Below the pieces are notes generated by a model. That model worked only from the letters and a program-made list of their open reading frames with translations. It made no database searches and had not been told where the DNA came from. From Labyrinthula sp. Ha (taxonomy: Eukaryota > Sar > Bigyra > Labyrinthulida > Labyrinthulaceae): a stretch of 64,000 nt of DNA. The stretch covers positions 124,001-188,000 of the forward strand of contig JAALGZ010000049.1 in NCBI GenBank assembly GCA_015227615.1, given 5' to 3'. Below, one piece after another: positions 35,087 to 45,836 of this stretch; position 1 is the stretch's first letter, and each line of letters begins with the position of its first letter. The position numbers were made by a program, and so were the translations under genes.

Positions 35087-36275
35087 ATCAGCATAAATTC
35101 TTACATATAGTCTTTCGTGAATTCAATATCAATTGCACTCTTCTCACTCAAAACAGTAATTAACCTGAATAGATGCCTAGTTAAGAAAGATTCCCTTTTG
35201 CAATGTATTTATATATTTAAATAATCATCTTCATTGTTTTTTAGTACTATTAAAAGTATGCCAGTAATATAGCAGAGTAGTGAAAGTACTATTAAACCCA
35301 TAGAGGAAATTCAATCTATATTTAATGTTTTGTTCAACAAAGCATTAAGAAGGGAACAAGCAAAGAATAAAAAACAAAAGTTTCAAACTTCAAGTGGTAA
35401 AGGAATAAGAGGCATACCTTCTAGAAAAGGTTTTTAATACTAGAAAAGTTCAAGGAGAATTATATTCATTTAAACCATAAACATTGCAAATCTGTCACCA
35501 ACACTGTAACTGTTAGATAGTGTTCTTTATTCTAATACTTATTAATCCAACCCAAAGATGTTAATTTTACTATAGGAGTGCAGTATGAAACTGCTAGCAG
35601 TGCTAAAAAGCTAAACAAAAATATAATCAGATGAACCAATTGTACTAAACTGTAGGTTACTTAGAACTACAAAGAGCCAAGGAACGCCATAAGATACACA
35701 CAAACAAGGGATCAAATCTTGAATATATTTGCTGCACTAATAAAAGATCATCCAGAAGAGGAATGTTTAGTCGAAGAGTGAGTAGAAACACGAACTAGCT
35801 TACTTAGATTCTCTCAACTTCTTGTCAGCTGGTGAATATACCAAGAACTAAGACTGCGCTCAAGAGAAAAAACATTTAATCCACTTACTTTATGTAGAGA
35901 AGCCACCATTCTGTGTTTTCATTATTAATAATATAAATAGACTTCGACAAGTAGGTGGCACAATGCTAAGGCAAAGTCAATGCATTTTGTTTGAGTAATC
36001 ACTTAGTAGTTTATGAATTGAGTATATAACCCTTAAATTTAGGACAAAAAAAAGAAACCCTCTTTTACTAATAGTACTTAGTGGAACAGTTTTTCCCCTC
36101 AAAATATGTAACTTTCTCATGAATAAGTCTTGAAGCAACACTTTACTCTAATTTAGAAAGGTCTCCATACACTCAAGAGAAAACAATAAAATCTAATAAT
36201 CAAATACCAATGAGCCTACAAGGAAAGTAATGCTAGTCGTAACCAATTGATGTAACTAATCTAAGCTATTTTCAT
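35087..36275. other. Right flank of the LTR element, no intact gene
   Basis: From about 35.28 to 35.45 kb a plus-strand frame (KPIEEIQSIFNVLFNKALRR) looks protein-like, then stops. It may be the remnant of a gene that cannot be named. Nothing else supported. Confidence 0.4.
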
Positions 36276-37715
36276 TCAGCTTAACAAATCGTTCAGTCCA
36301 AACTCACGGTAAACCTGATCAATTTCATCCTCGGTTGCTAAGAGGTCCCATCTTATTGCTTTAGAAAAAGTCATCTCAACTTCACTCAATTCCTCTACAT
36401 ACAAACCAGAAACCTCTGCCCAGTCTCCAACATCAATACGTTTGTCTTCAGTAATCTTAACTGCTAAGAACATGCATATTGCAAATATTCTATGTTGGTT
36501 AAACACACTAAGAAAAAAATTTTCCTCTATCACCTTTATTCTGTTGATGTATATTACGGACATTACAAGACAACGTATTCCAACACCCCTTCCTCCATAC
36601 TTAGAGTTTGATTTTTTCTCTTCAAGGTTATCCAAAACATGAACCAAACAAAACAAATACTCATTTAATGGTATTTTTGGAATACTGATCCCTTCATAGA
36701 TATCCAAATATGCACTATTTTGAAGAATTCCCAAATCCTCTTCCTGAATTGTCACTTTGGCCAGAATGTCTACAATTGTATTTACAACATCATCACGAAC
36801 TTTACTGAGTTCAATACTATCTTCATAAGTTTTCCACATAGTTCGCTTAAGAAAGAAATCTACTCTTTCTTCATTCACTGTTGGAACAGTGAATCTTCCA
36901 AATGCGGCACCTTTGCCGTTGCTTATTTTCTTTTGAATAATTTTGCGTGGAGGCTTATTCACAAACCTAAGTGAGGTAATAAGCGACAAAACCTGACTCA
37001 TTTCACTCCTATCATCAACCACAACTTTCCGGCTTAGTGATCCTTGATATTGGAGTAGTTTTCGCTTTGACTGGGACCTAAAGAGTCTGGACTGTGGGTG
37101 CGTGTGACCTGAAGAACTACTGCTGTACTCATTTGAATTTCTCTTATCCACTTTGGGATGGAAACCTGGGACATATGGGATTGGAATTACGCTATATTCA
37201 ATTGATCTGGCAGCTGAAGGCAACTCCTTGGCTTCTATGGTCTCAGATTTTGGTTCTTTCGTCTTGTTACCTGTGTAACAAGTTGCACACACTATCTTTC
37301 TTTTTCTAGTTAAGAGTACCAAGGATCCGACTGTTAAAACTCCAGCACCTGCGGCAATAGCTATTGTGGTAGTACCATCCTCCTCGTCTTCAGAATCTGA
37401 GTCTTCATCATCATCATCATCATCGTCGTCCTCGTCATCATCATCAGATCTTCTGCCGCCCCGCTGGAGAATGCGTTCAATAGGAATTATACCCTGTCTC
37501 TCTTCCTCTTCCAACAGATATAAACAATCCTTTATCACCTGAAGCTCTATCCCATGCTTTGCGGAGAACCCAACCTCAGTCCCCTCGTATTGGTCAAACG
37601 CCTTGACCACCTCCTCACAAAACCTAGCCTCCGTCAGCCCTTTTCTTAAACTAAAGCCCTTCACTTCACACAGATAACTTAATCCAAGCAGTGCACTTAT
37701 CATTGCCTTTTTCAT
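36276..37715 (-). CDS. Membrane-anchored PHO80-type cyclin, paralogue 2
   Basis: Intronless, 479 residues, same plan as the gene at 17.9 kb: signal peptide (SALLGLSYLCEVKG), conserved luminal Cys33 and Cys63, an Asp/Glu run at about 89-113, transmembrane helix at about 115-136 and RKRK followed by CATC. The cyclin domain (about 290-470) has IYINR and FNQHRIFAICMFLAVK. The luminal and linker parts differ strongly from the other copies while the TM-proximal and cyclin parts are conserved. A 137-bp tract in the cyclin box is almost identical to paralogue 3, best explained by gene conversion. The opposite ends of the protein therefore have different histories. Partner CDK unknown. Confidence 0.85.
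   Translation of the reverse strand: MKKAMISALLGLSYLCEVKGFSLRKGLTEARFCEEVVKAFDQYEGTEVGFSAKHGIELQVIKDCLYLLEEEERQGIIPIERILQRGGRRSDDDDEDDDDDDDDEDSDSEDEEDGTTTIAIAAGAGVLTVGSLVLLTRKRKIVCATCYTGNKTKEPKSETIEAKELPSAARSIEYSVIPIPYVPGFHPKVDKRNSNEYSSSSSGHTHPQSRLFRSQSKRKLLQYQGSLSRKVVVDDRSEMSQVLSLITSLRFVNKPPRKIIQKKISNGKGAAFGRFTVPTVNEERVDFFLKRTMWKTYEDSIELSKVRDDVVNTIVDILAKVTIQEEDLGILQNSAYLDIYEGISIPKIPLNEYLFCLVHVLDNLEEKKSNSKYGGRGVGIRCLVMSVIYINRIKVIEENFFLSVFNQHRIFAICMFLAVKITEDKRIDVGDWAEVSGLYVEELSEVEMTFSKAIRWDLLATEDEIDQVYREFGLNDLLS
36451..36587 (-). repeat. Gene-conversion tract shared with paralogue 3
   Basis: 137 bp that differ from 39788-39924 at only two positions, silent sites included, whereas sequence on both sides is clearly diverged. 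It encodes the central cyclin-box helices. Confidence 0.8.
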
Positions 37716-37741
37716 TTTTCACTTATTTTGCTTTGATAATT

Positions 37742-37930
37742 GAATTGAATATTGGTTCTTTTTTTAACGGATAGGTTCGAAATCTTTGGTAGTGTACGAT
37801 ATATTTAACTGAATCAACATGGTAATAACAACCGAGATTTCAAAACTGTTCCCGATCCCAAAACAAAAGTTTGGGATTGTTTCGTTCGATAAATGATCAA
37901 TATTCTAAATTCTTTAAAGTACCAAAAATA
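37742..37930 (-). promoter_or_regulatory. Conserved upstream block of cyclin paralogue 2
   Basis: GAATTGAATATTGGTTCTTT and AACGGATA recur at nearly the same distance from the ATG as in paralogue 1, with further matching words to about 200 bp. Probable promoter or 5'UTR. Confidence 0.5.
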
Positions 37931-39615
37931 GTGTGATCGATTCCTACCTTAAAAGCTGGTCTTGGAATGCGTTTTTGAGCTTGTAGAGAGTTTTTAGGCT
38001 ACTATTTAAATATACGAAGAAAGTGGTTTACTCGTGAAAACATCTAAAGAGTTTCTCGTTGGTTAAGGGTCAAACGAATTATTGTCTGTGAAGGAAGCAG
38101 AGTATTCATTGAAGCTTTCACGGTATTCTAGAGTTTATACTTAACCTTAGCAAGAAGTAATATTCCTTTCTGTACAATAACACCCTATTGAATATTGATT
38201 AGTATGAGAGCCCTATTTCTTGCACGCAGTTTAAAAGTATAAACTAAAAAAAATTGACGCAGAAACATTCTTATAACCAGTAGCTTATTTTTAACAAAGA
38301 AAAACATGAACCGTGAGTAGTTTCTAAATGTAAATTGCGTTGCGAAACATTCTATACCTAGATTTTATAGCAAGCGCCAAGTAGGAATACCTTTGGTGAT
38401 AACCCCAGTATTTACTAGCTAGTACAGAAAAAGTTTGTTCCCCAAATTTTTGGAAATATTTCTAACGAGGAGTAGCCTTTGGGAGATTAAGTAAACTAGA
38501 CTACCAGGAATATCACGGAGATAAAACTGAAGCAAAACCTTGTTGAAATGATTTTCAGCTCGAGCTGTATACAAGCAAGTCTATCTAGACAGAATATGAT
38601 ATTTTTCCAAGATCTACTTCGAATTTTTTTTCTTAGGAACAGGTATGTAGACAAAAAAAGCGAAGTTGTCATGATTAATACCTTTGATCCTAGACAGCTC
38701 AGTTGGGAAGATTGGTGTCAAGAAACAAGAACAGAATCCTAGAAAACCATTTCTTAGCAAAGAGAAAAAAGGCTGTAAAGACAAAATACAGTGTGAGGGC
38801 GTTTATAAGGAACATATTAGGAGAGCTCTGTATAGGCTTAATAAGCGCGAAGAAACACAATATCACTGAAAATGTGTTTAATTGCTATGAACTCAATCCA
38901 ATAAAGTGAAACTTTCAACGTTCTTCTACAAAGACAAAACTTAATTAGGGTTTTAGCAAACAGCTTCAATACGTAAAACTTGATAGATCCAGCTCAGATG
39001 GTAAAAGAGCCTTTAAATAGAAAACTATTGGTATTTTTCCGGCATCAACAACAGATGTGGAATACTGTTGTGAATGAGGGCAATATAACTTCGGTATGAG
39101 CTCTTGTTAATGCATCTAGGTTTTGCCAACACATTTTTCTAAACCCAGGTCCATTTGATTTAAATCTTTAGCTGATCTTGTTGCATTGATCAATTTAACT
39201 GTGCTGCCGGCTCTAGAAATGGAACTATTCAGAGTTGAGTGAGAAACGACTCTGATCATGATAGTTTCTTTACGTATGAAAGTTCTCAGTGACTAGTTAT
39301 TTTGAAATACTCGTATAGTGGGTTGAGGTTAACAGAGTGTATGAACATGTACAATACCTATACTTGCTTTGAGCGTTTTCTCAATTATTTCCTCTTAGAA
39401 CTAGGATTAAAATATTCCCAAGAAGAAAGGAAGTACCAATATGAGATAAAAAGACGAACACCGTCCCCACGTGCTCTTAATTTTTTACCATACAGAACTT
39501 CTTTTATTCTAAATTCAATTACAACAGTATTCAAAATTTGTCTGCCCACGTTGAAAGCAGGATATATATATATATATTAGTACTCCAAAATTTAGAAAAT
39601 GGTCGTAACTTTTAG
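37931..39615. other. Intergenic between cyclin paralogues 2 and 3
   Basis: About 1.7 kb. A plus-strand patch at 38.68-38.91 kb reads as basic protein in overlapping frames (RILENHFLAKRKKAVKTK) but no family is recognisable. A TA run lies at 39562-39578. No gene supported. Confidence 0.45.
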
Positions 39616-41073
39616 TTACACTAACTCTTTCAAGCCGAATTCTCTATATACCAGATCAATATCATCCTCTGTAGCCAAGAGATCCCACCTGATTGCCTTA
39701 CAAAAATCTAACTCAACTTCATTCAAATCGTCCACATAGACACCAGATGTCTCGGCCCAGTTTTTGTTTTCAATTGCTTTGTCTTCGGTAATCTTAACTG
39801 CTAAGAACATGCATATTGCAAATATTCTATGATGGTTAAACACACTCAGAAAAAAATTTTCCTCTATCACCTTTATTCTGTTGATGTATATTACGGACAT
39901 TACAAGACAACGTATTCCAACACCATTTCCATCATTCTTTGAAAATGGTGCTTCTTGATGAAATTTATCCAAGACATCAACCAATCCGACCAAATACTCT
40001 TTCAAGGGTATATCTGGAATACTAATTCCTTCATAAATGTCCAAATATGCACTGTTCTTCAATATTTCGATATCTTCTTCTTGAATTGTAACTCTATCCA
40101 GACGACCCACAATTGCATCCACAACTTCTTTACGAACTCTAGTAAGCTCAATGCTTGTTCGATAATTTTGCCAGTGAATTCTCTCATTCAAAAATTTAAC
40201 TCTTTCTTCATGGGCTGTTTGAACTGTAAATCTCCCAAATACACCACCTTTTCCATTTGTGGGTTTAATAGGAATTGGTTTAATTGGATTTGTTGGAGAA
40301 AGAGCTAACGAGGAAATATCTGCCAAAACTTGACTCATGTCACTTCTATTTTCAACTATTATCTTTCTGTTGATCGTCTGTTGATATTCAAGCAAATCTC
40401 TCTTCGATTGAGACTGCAGTAATTTAGACATTGCACGTGAACGACCAGATGAACGACTGCTGTTTGCTTTTGAGTTTCTTTTTTTGCCTTTTATACGTAA
40501 ACTAGGTACATGAGGGATTGGTATGATGCTATATTCGTTCGAACCAGGAGAAGTAGAAAGTTCACGAACTTCCTTGTCTTGAGCGTTTGCAAATTGTATC
40601 TTTGTATTTGACAAACAAGTTGCACATTCTGCCTTTCGTTTTCTAAATACAAATAATACTGAAGCCAATGCAAATATTCCAAAGACAGATGCGACACCTA
40701 CAACTGCATTCCCATCAGCATTCGAAACTGATATCTCTTCATCTCCAGCATCTTCTTCCTCTTCAGGATCTTGCTCGTCATCGTCACCGTTATCGTCACC
40801 AAAGCCTCCTCCACCCCATTGAAGAGCTCGTGGAAAAGAAAGTTTTTCCAATTCTTTTTGCTTTTCCAGTAGGTTGAAACAGTGTTTAATCGACTTGATT
40901 TCCTTTTGAGATGAAACAGTGAGAAAATCAGCTATAGAGAGTTTAGAACTTTCGTGCCCTTGAAATAATTCTCTACAATACTGTTCTTCTTTTATTTCTT
41001 TTCTTAAGAGAAAGCTTTGAACTTGAAGTAATAAAGATAACCAAAGTAGGGAACTTAAAACTGTTGTCTTCAT
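39616..41073 (-). CDS. Membrane-anchored PHO80-type cyclin, paralogue 3
   Basis: Intronless, 485 residues. Signal peptide (VLSSLLWLSLLLQVQS), luminal Cys33 and Cys65, a Gly-then-acidic segment (GGGGFGDDNGDDDEQDPEEEE), transmembrane helix at about 125-148, then RKRK and CATC, and a C-terminal cyclin domain with FNHHRIFAICMFLAVK. The luminal half is the most diverged of the three, yet the spacing of Cys, acidic run, helix and CxxC is kept. It lies 1.9 kb upstream of paralogue 2 on the same strand, so the two are a tandem pair. The acidic tract could bind calcium or a basic ligand; that is speculation. Confidence 0.85.
   Translation of the reverse strand: MKTTVLSSLLWLSLLLQVQSFLLRKEIKEEQYCRELFQGHESSKLSIADFLTVSSQKEIKSIKHCFNLLEKQKELEKLSFPRALQWGGGGFGDDNGDDDEQDPEEEEDAGDEEISVSNADGNAVVGVASVFGIFALASVLFVFRKRKAECATCLSNTKIQFANAQDKEVRELSTSPGSNEYSIIPIPHVPSLRIKGKKRNSKANSSRSSGRSRAMSKLLQSQSKRDLLEYQQTINRKIIVENRSDMSQVLADISSLALSPTNPIKPIPIKPTNGKGGVFGRFTVQTAHEERVKFLNERIHWQNYRTSIELTRVRKEVVDAIVGRLDRVTIQEEDIEILKNSAYLDIYEGISIPDIPLKEYLVGLVDVLDKFHQEAPFSKNDGNGVGIRCLVMSVIYINRIKVIEENFFLSVFNHHRIFAICMFLAVKITEDKAIENKNWAETSGVYVDDLNEVELDFCKAIRWDLLATEDDIDLVYREFGLKELV
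39788..39924 (-). repeat. Gene-conversion tract shared with paralogue 2
   Basis: Counterpart of 36451-36587, two mismatches in 137 bp, with abrupt loss of similarity at both edges. Confidence 0.8.
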
Positions 41074-41104
41074 ATTTTTGACTCTTTTCTTTCGGAAAAC
41101 TAAA

Positions 41105-41133
41105 AGTAATACTGGTTCTTAGATAACCGGATC
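41105..41133 (-). promoter_or_regulatory. Upstream element of cyclin paralogue 3
   Basis: AATACTGGTTCTTAG then AACCGGAT, about 50 bp before the ATG. A weaker version of the element before paralogues 1 and 2. Confidence 0.4.
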
Positions 41134-42157
41134 GTTCATAGATATTTTCCCAGGTGTTGTAAACAAGAATAAAGCGACGCAATCAACTTGACACAGTTTA
41201 GTAAAGCATTCCTGTTCCCATGCGTCATGGTAGGTTGTGCTTGTGTTAAGTCTAGATATCGGAGATACGCAAGTTGTGGTATTGGAAATAGATTAACGTT
41301 ACCTACACGGAATTGTCTCCATGGTAATGCCATGTTTAAGTCTTATAGTTTGAATAGTCTATATCTGTAGAAGAAAACTATAAAATACAATGCTGTATTA
41401 CATCAAAAGTATTACAAATTATAGGATATATATATTACCTAGATATAAATGAAATGCTATGAATTAGATAAGCACCCAAAACACGTTTCCTCTACAGTAA
41501 ATCTCCATAATGACAAGTAAATTTAGGTATAAAATTCAAATCGTTTTACTTTTCCCTTATAACCATAGAGATTGTTACAAGAGGTCTGGGGTTTTACTTA
41601 GCAGCTTCATACACTTAAAAAAATAAAAACTTGCAAAACCAATGGGTGATGATTAACCCTGTTGTTTATTGGTTCAAATCATGATCATCCAAGTATTCCC
41701 ACACTAGTGATGAAAATAAAAACAAGAAACCAAAAGTTGTCTGCTGATTAGTTTAGAAAAAAATAGTTGTATTAGCTATCATATTAATAGATTTAGTGAA
41801 GAAACAGTACCAGTTAAAGTGCCTAGCGAACCTTTTTGAACTCAAATCTCGATGACTGTATGATAAACGTTCTTCTTCTACAGTTAAATCTTAACCCCTC
41901 CCATTATAACATTTCATACTGGAAAAAACCTACTGAACATTTTCTACTTAGTTATTTTCTAGATCATCTTTTATTTTATTTATGTTTCATTAGGTAAATT
42001 TTTTCCGAGGTGATGTCCTAAACTAACTATATAGTTGTTCATAATAAACCGAATAGAAAACAATCTTTCCCTGAAAACAACAAGTTTTTACAGTAGCTAA
42101 GGCCAAAAAATATATTAGTAATTAGGAGTGAGTATAATATGTCTTTTGTTAAAGTGT

Positions 42158-42184
42158 GGATTTAAAATTTCAAATTTTAAATCC
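42158..42184. repeat. Perfect palindrome, 13-bp arms, 1-nt centre
   Basis: GGATTTAAAATTT and AAATTTTAAATCC flank a single C. It would extrude as a hairpin or, if transcribed, form a stem with almost no loop. Confidence 0.75.
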
Positions 42185-43390
42185 AAACTACAAACTCTGA
42201 AAACCATAGTCTGAATAACCCCAACAAAGTTCGAATCCAGAATTTCGAATCCTGATTTTTAGAATTTTTCAGGATCAGATTGCTATTTCTAGTCATAAAT
42301 CACATACCATAATTTGCTATTCTTGTTGTTAGGCCATTAATATTGTATGAAGCACCTATTATCAGATGTCCATTAAAGATAGCATATATAGATCCTCTAA
42401 CGTTAAGTCAATGTTAAAGGGATAACGTTATCTAGTCATGGACAATAACTCTACAAACTTGCTTTTTATTCTATAGCGACAAAATCGATTTTCTTACTAT
42501 TTCGTCCCCAAGATGTAAAAGACTGGGATGAAAACATTAATTATGAACAAACCACAAAAACTCTCCTAAACTTTTTGGCAGTGGTGATTTTGGAAATAAA
42601 GAAATCCTTGCGTTAATAAAACGCAGTTAGAGTACTGATTGACACTTCTCGACAACTACAGACACAAGACTACTGCTCCAGAAGAAAAAAGCTGCATTGA
42701 ATCTTAAGCGCCTTCTAACCTGAATGCTCATACTGATTAAGAGTTATGCACTTTGTTGCTTTCGGGCGTTCTACGAGTAGAAGATATTGGAATTGAATGG
42801 GGAGAAGGTTTCAGCAGAAAAGTTAGTTAGAGAGAACAAGATTCAGTAAATTACAACAAGTGTACAACCGAAAAAAAAGCAACGTTAATGAACATGTTGG
42901 TGAGTTAAGAACATGCCATCGGCCAAAGACAAACTTTCCTCCAGAGTCACACCTCAGGCTTATGCACAAGAATCTCTGGTAACGAAAGCGCCTGCATAAC
43001 TATTCAAAGAAAACAGGTGCTAAATCAAAGACACAGACATGAACATATCAATCAAACTTGTCCGTCATACACTTAATTTCTTCACACCTTTAATAGTTAC
43101 CACATCCAAACCTCTTTAAGGAAATCGCGACAACTTTGCCGAGTCATGAAATTATCTGGACTAATGCTAGCACTCCTTGTGCTAACAATTCTAGCATCTG
43201 TAAAAGCGTCAACACATGAAAGCATAGGTTATCTATTAAATACCTCCATCAACTACGAACTGGTTTGAGTTCTACAGCGAACGCACACAATAAATGTTCC
43301 TAACGCTCTAAAGAAAAACATTTAAAGTAGTAGAGCTACAGTCTAAGATACGTAACAAGGTCAAAACAGCTTCTTATTACTTAGTGGGCA

Positions 43391-43552
43391 TTTAATTTGA
43401 TATAAATTATCAAAAAATATTTGATAACTCTCTTGATTCTAATTATCTACAAGAGAATTAGGGTTTTGATTAGAAGCAAAGTCCAAATTTTCTTATGGAT
43501 AATCAGAATCAAAATAATTACACAATAATTATTGATAATTCTCCCCAAATCA
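43391..43552 (+). repeat. AT-rich MITE-like repeat, copy C
   Basis: The first half aligns with the start of the 57.9-kb copy. The second half is nearly the reverse complement of the first, so this copy folds into a long imperfect hairpin. The middle of the family consensus is missing. Confidence 0.55.
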
Positions 43553-44897
43553 TATGCCTACTTATAGCAGCAAGATAATGTGAAAACAACGCATTCTATT
43601 TCCGTGTCACTCTTGGACCATGATGTTTTTTTAACATATGCCCGTGCAACACACAAGTCCAGGGAATGTGCTCCAGAGGTTGGGAAGTAATATGATCCAG
43701 TTCATAAGGCTCCTGGAGTGCTACTACGCTGCTTATAACAGTAGCAGGCGTTTTCTTAAGCTTTGGCTGAAGCAGTGACTTTTAGCTGTTTTTCCCCGCT
43801 TCTAAGTTTCAGTAGGTCAGATTGTAGGCTGCAGAGGTAAATTTCATTCTTTTAATGAAGTTTATATTGAGGCCTAAGGTGTTTTCATTTTACTGGTTTC
43901 ATGTTCCAGATGTCCCTGAGTTTTCCTCAGTTTGAAAACAATTTTTTGTTTTTTCGGAGTCCATGGAGATAGGGGATAGCATTTCAGCGTTTTTTCTTTT
44001 GGTGAAGGGCCTACAGAGTGGGTTGCCTGTTTCTCCGGCGTTATTAGTTGTAAAAACCCAGCTTACATCACTATTTACCTGTATTTCTTTGGGATAAATC
44101 AAACAGGTTTTAGATTAACAGCTGACGCAAGTTCAACGCGTGCGTGTAGATGTTCTAAAACTTTGTTGTGTTCCAAGGCTTACTCCGGTGGTAGTTTTTC
44201 TGTCCGGTAATTTAGTACTCCTATAAGAATGATTTATTATGCTGCATTTGGCAGGACTTCAACTAACTCTCACTCCCTGGAGTATTGAAATATAGACTGA
44301 ACGGGTTTGCATGCATTAGCAGCGTCCTTAATAAAAATGAGGTTCAGGTTTTCCAGGTTATCTAATTTCTTGTTGATACTTCTAAAGAGTACACCGAGTC
44401 ATTTCCTAATGTGGCAGTTTAGCTTCCAGTCTTGGTATTTGTATAGTTCTGTAATTGGTGCAAGTATTTTTCTAAACATTTTCTTTTGCCTTTTCATTCA
44501 TCAGAACTGATTCAAGAGAATAGTGGAGCTGACTGAGGTTACTCCTCAACTGGTTACTCTGACTAAAATACCTCTTCTTCCAGTAAAAAAGTATTAAGGA
44601 CCACAAACAGATATCTCGTTTTGGTAAATCTCTATTTCTTAGGCTGTTGACCATAATATTTGGATATTTTCTTCCCAGCAAGTTGGTCATTAAATTCTCT
44701 GCGTGTGAAACTGCAAGGGTTCTGTTCATGGATGTTTTCTTTGTCCATCTCAGTATATAGACACCCAGTGTTAGTTACATGATCATTGAGTTTAGAAAAG
44801 TTATCACACCTTGCACAATGAAACTTCTACATAAATTTATTTATCAGAATATCAAGTATTTTCTTTTGAAATTTTGCTAGTTTCTCCTTTCATATTT

Positions 44898-44910
44898 AAT
44901 TGCCCAAAAT
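44898..44910 (+). promoter_or_regulatory. AATTGCCCAAAAT element upstream of macrodomain gene 1
   Basis: 126 bp before the ATG. The same 13-mer lies 119 bp before the ATG of the second macrodomain gene, in the same orientation. Confidence 0.5.
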
Positions 44911-45035
44911 TCTAGAGTGTCTAAATATGCCATTCCAAAAATTCTTCAATTTGCTGCAACTGCGAAACTTGACATAAGTGAAGAGAATCTCATCAGTTAG
45001 ATACCAAGGGTAATAAATCTTATCTTACGAGAAGG

Positions 45036-45836
45036 ATGGATGAAAATAGCTTAGATAAAGGGGTGAAGGTTTTCAGACTTATTAAGTTAAAAGCGTATGA
45101 CCTTTTTTTGAGTACTGGGTCTGTATTGGACTTTGAGGGCGACGCCATCGTCAATGCTGCGAATGAAGGAGGTTTAGATGGAGGAGGAATTGATGGTGCC
45201 ATAAATAGTTTTGGTGGTAAAGAGCTATATGAAGCGCGTAAGAATATGGTTGCAGCTGTATCTAAAGGACCGGGTATTCCAACAGGGCAAGCGAAGATAA
45301 CAATACCCGATGCTACAAACAAAGAAGCCAGGTTTGGGAGGCTGAAGGCTCGAGTATATACACGTATTTATTTTTATCCTTAGTCTGTTATTCATGCTGT
45401 TGGTCCTATGTTTTTCTCCAAGTATGCTGAAGATCCAGACACGTTGTTAAAAAACGCGTATAAGAGTTGTTTGGAAATAGTTGAAAACAATGAAGAAGCT
45501 GAAATAAACTCACTAGGTTTTTGTTTGCTAAGTGCTGGGATATTCAAAGGCAGGAAGCCATTAACTGAAGTGTTGGCTTTGGGATTGAGTGCAATACAGG
45601 AGTTTGATGATGTACAGGAGAACAGAGAGGAGAGGAAGGAGCTCTTTGTAATTGCATTTACTCCTTCGGAAGGCAAAGCATTGAAAGAAGCAGGTGAACT
45701 TGTTTTTCAAAGGGAAAAGATAGAGAAAGTAGAAAAGAATAAAGTGGCAGAAGAACTGAGTTTGGAGGAGAAGAGTGAAATCAAGAGTGAAGATAAACCC
45801 AAGGAAGAAGAAGAAACGGATGATCCTAAACTATAG
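45036..45836 (+). CDS. Macrodomain protein 1
   Basis: Two exons, 45036-45353 and 45384-45836, 256 residues. A stand-alone macrodomain, a fold that binds or removes ADP-ribose and related metabolites. The nucleotide-binding loop reads IVNAANEGGLDGGGIDGAIN, followed by IPTGQAKI, then across the splice IHAVGP, and LLSAGIFKG in place of the usual glycine-rich diphosphate loop. MacroD-type hydrolases usually have His after GGVDGAI; here it is Asn, so enzymatic activity is uncertain. A charged Glu/Lys tail of about 50 residues is absent from paralogue 2 and could be a protein contact or nuclear signal. First ATG chosen; no intron is seen upstream. Confidence 0.87.
45354..45383 (+). other. Spliceosomal intron, 30 nt
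   Basis: GTATATAC...ATCCTTAG, phase 0, just before the codons for SVIHAVGP. Same position and phase as in macrodomain gene 2. Confidence 0.92.

Larger units (their letters stand above)
41134..45035. other. Gene-poor stretch
   Basis: About 3.9 kb. It holds a perfect palindrome at 42158-42184, a MITE-like repeat at about 43391-43552, and a minus-strand region at 43.6-44.75 kb with short protein-like frames (for example WVFTTNNAGETGNPLCRPF) broken by stops, perhaps an old element or gene. No intact gene. Confidence 0.5.
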
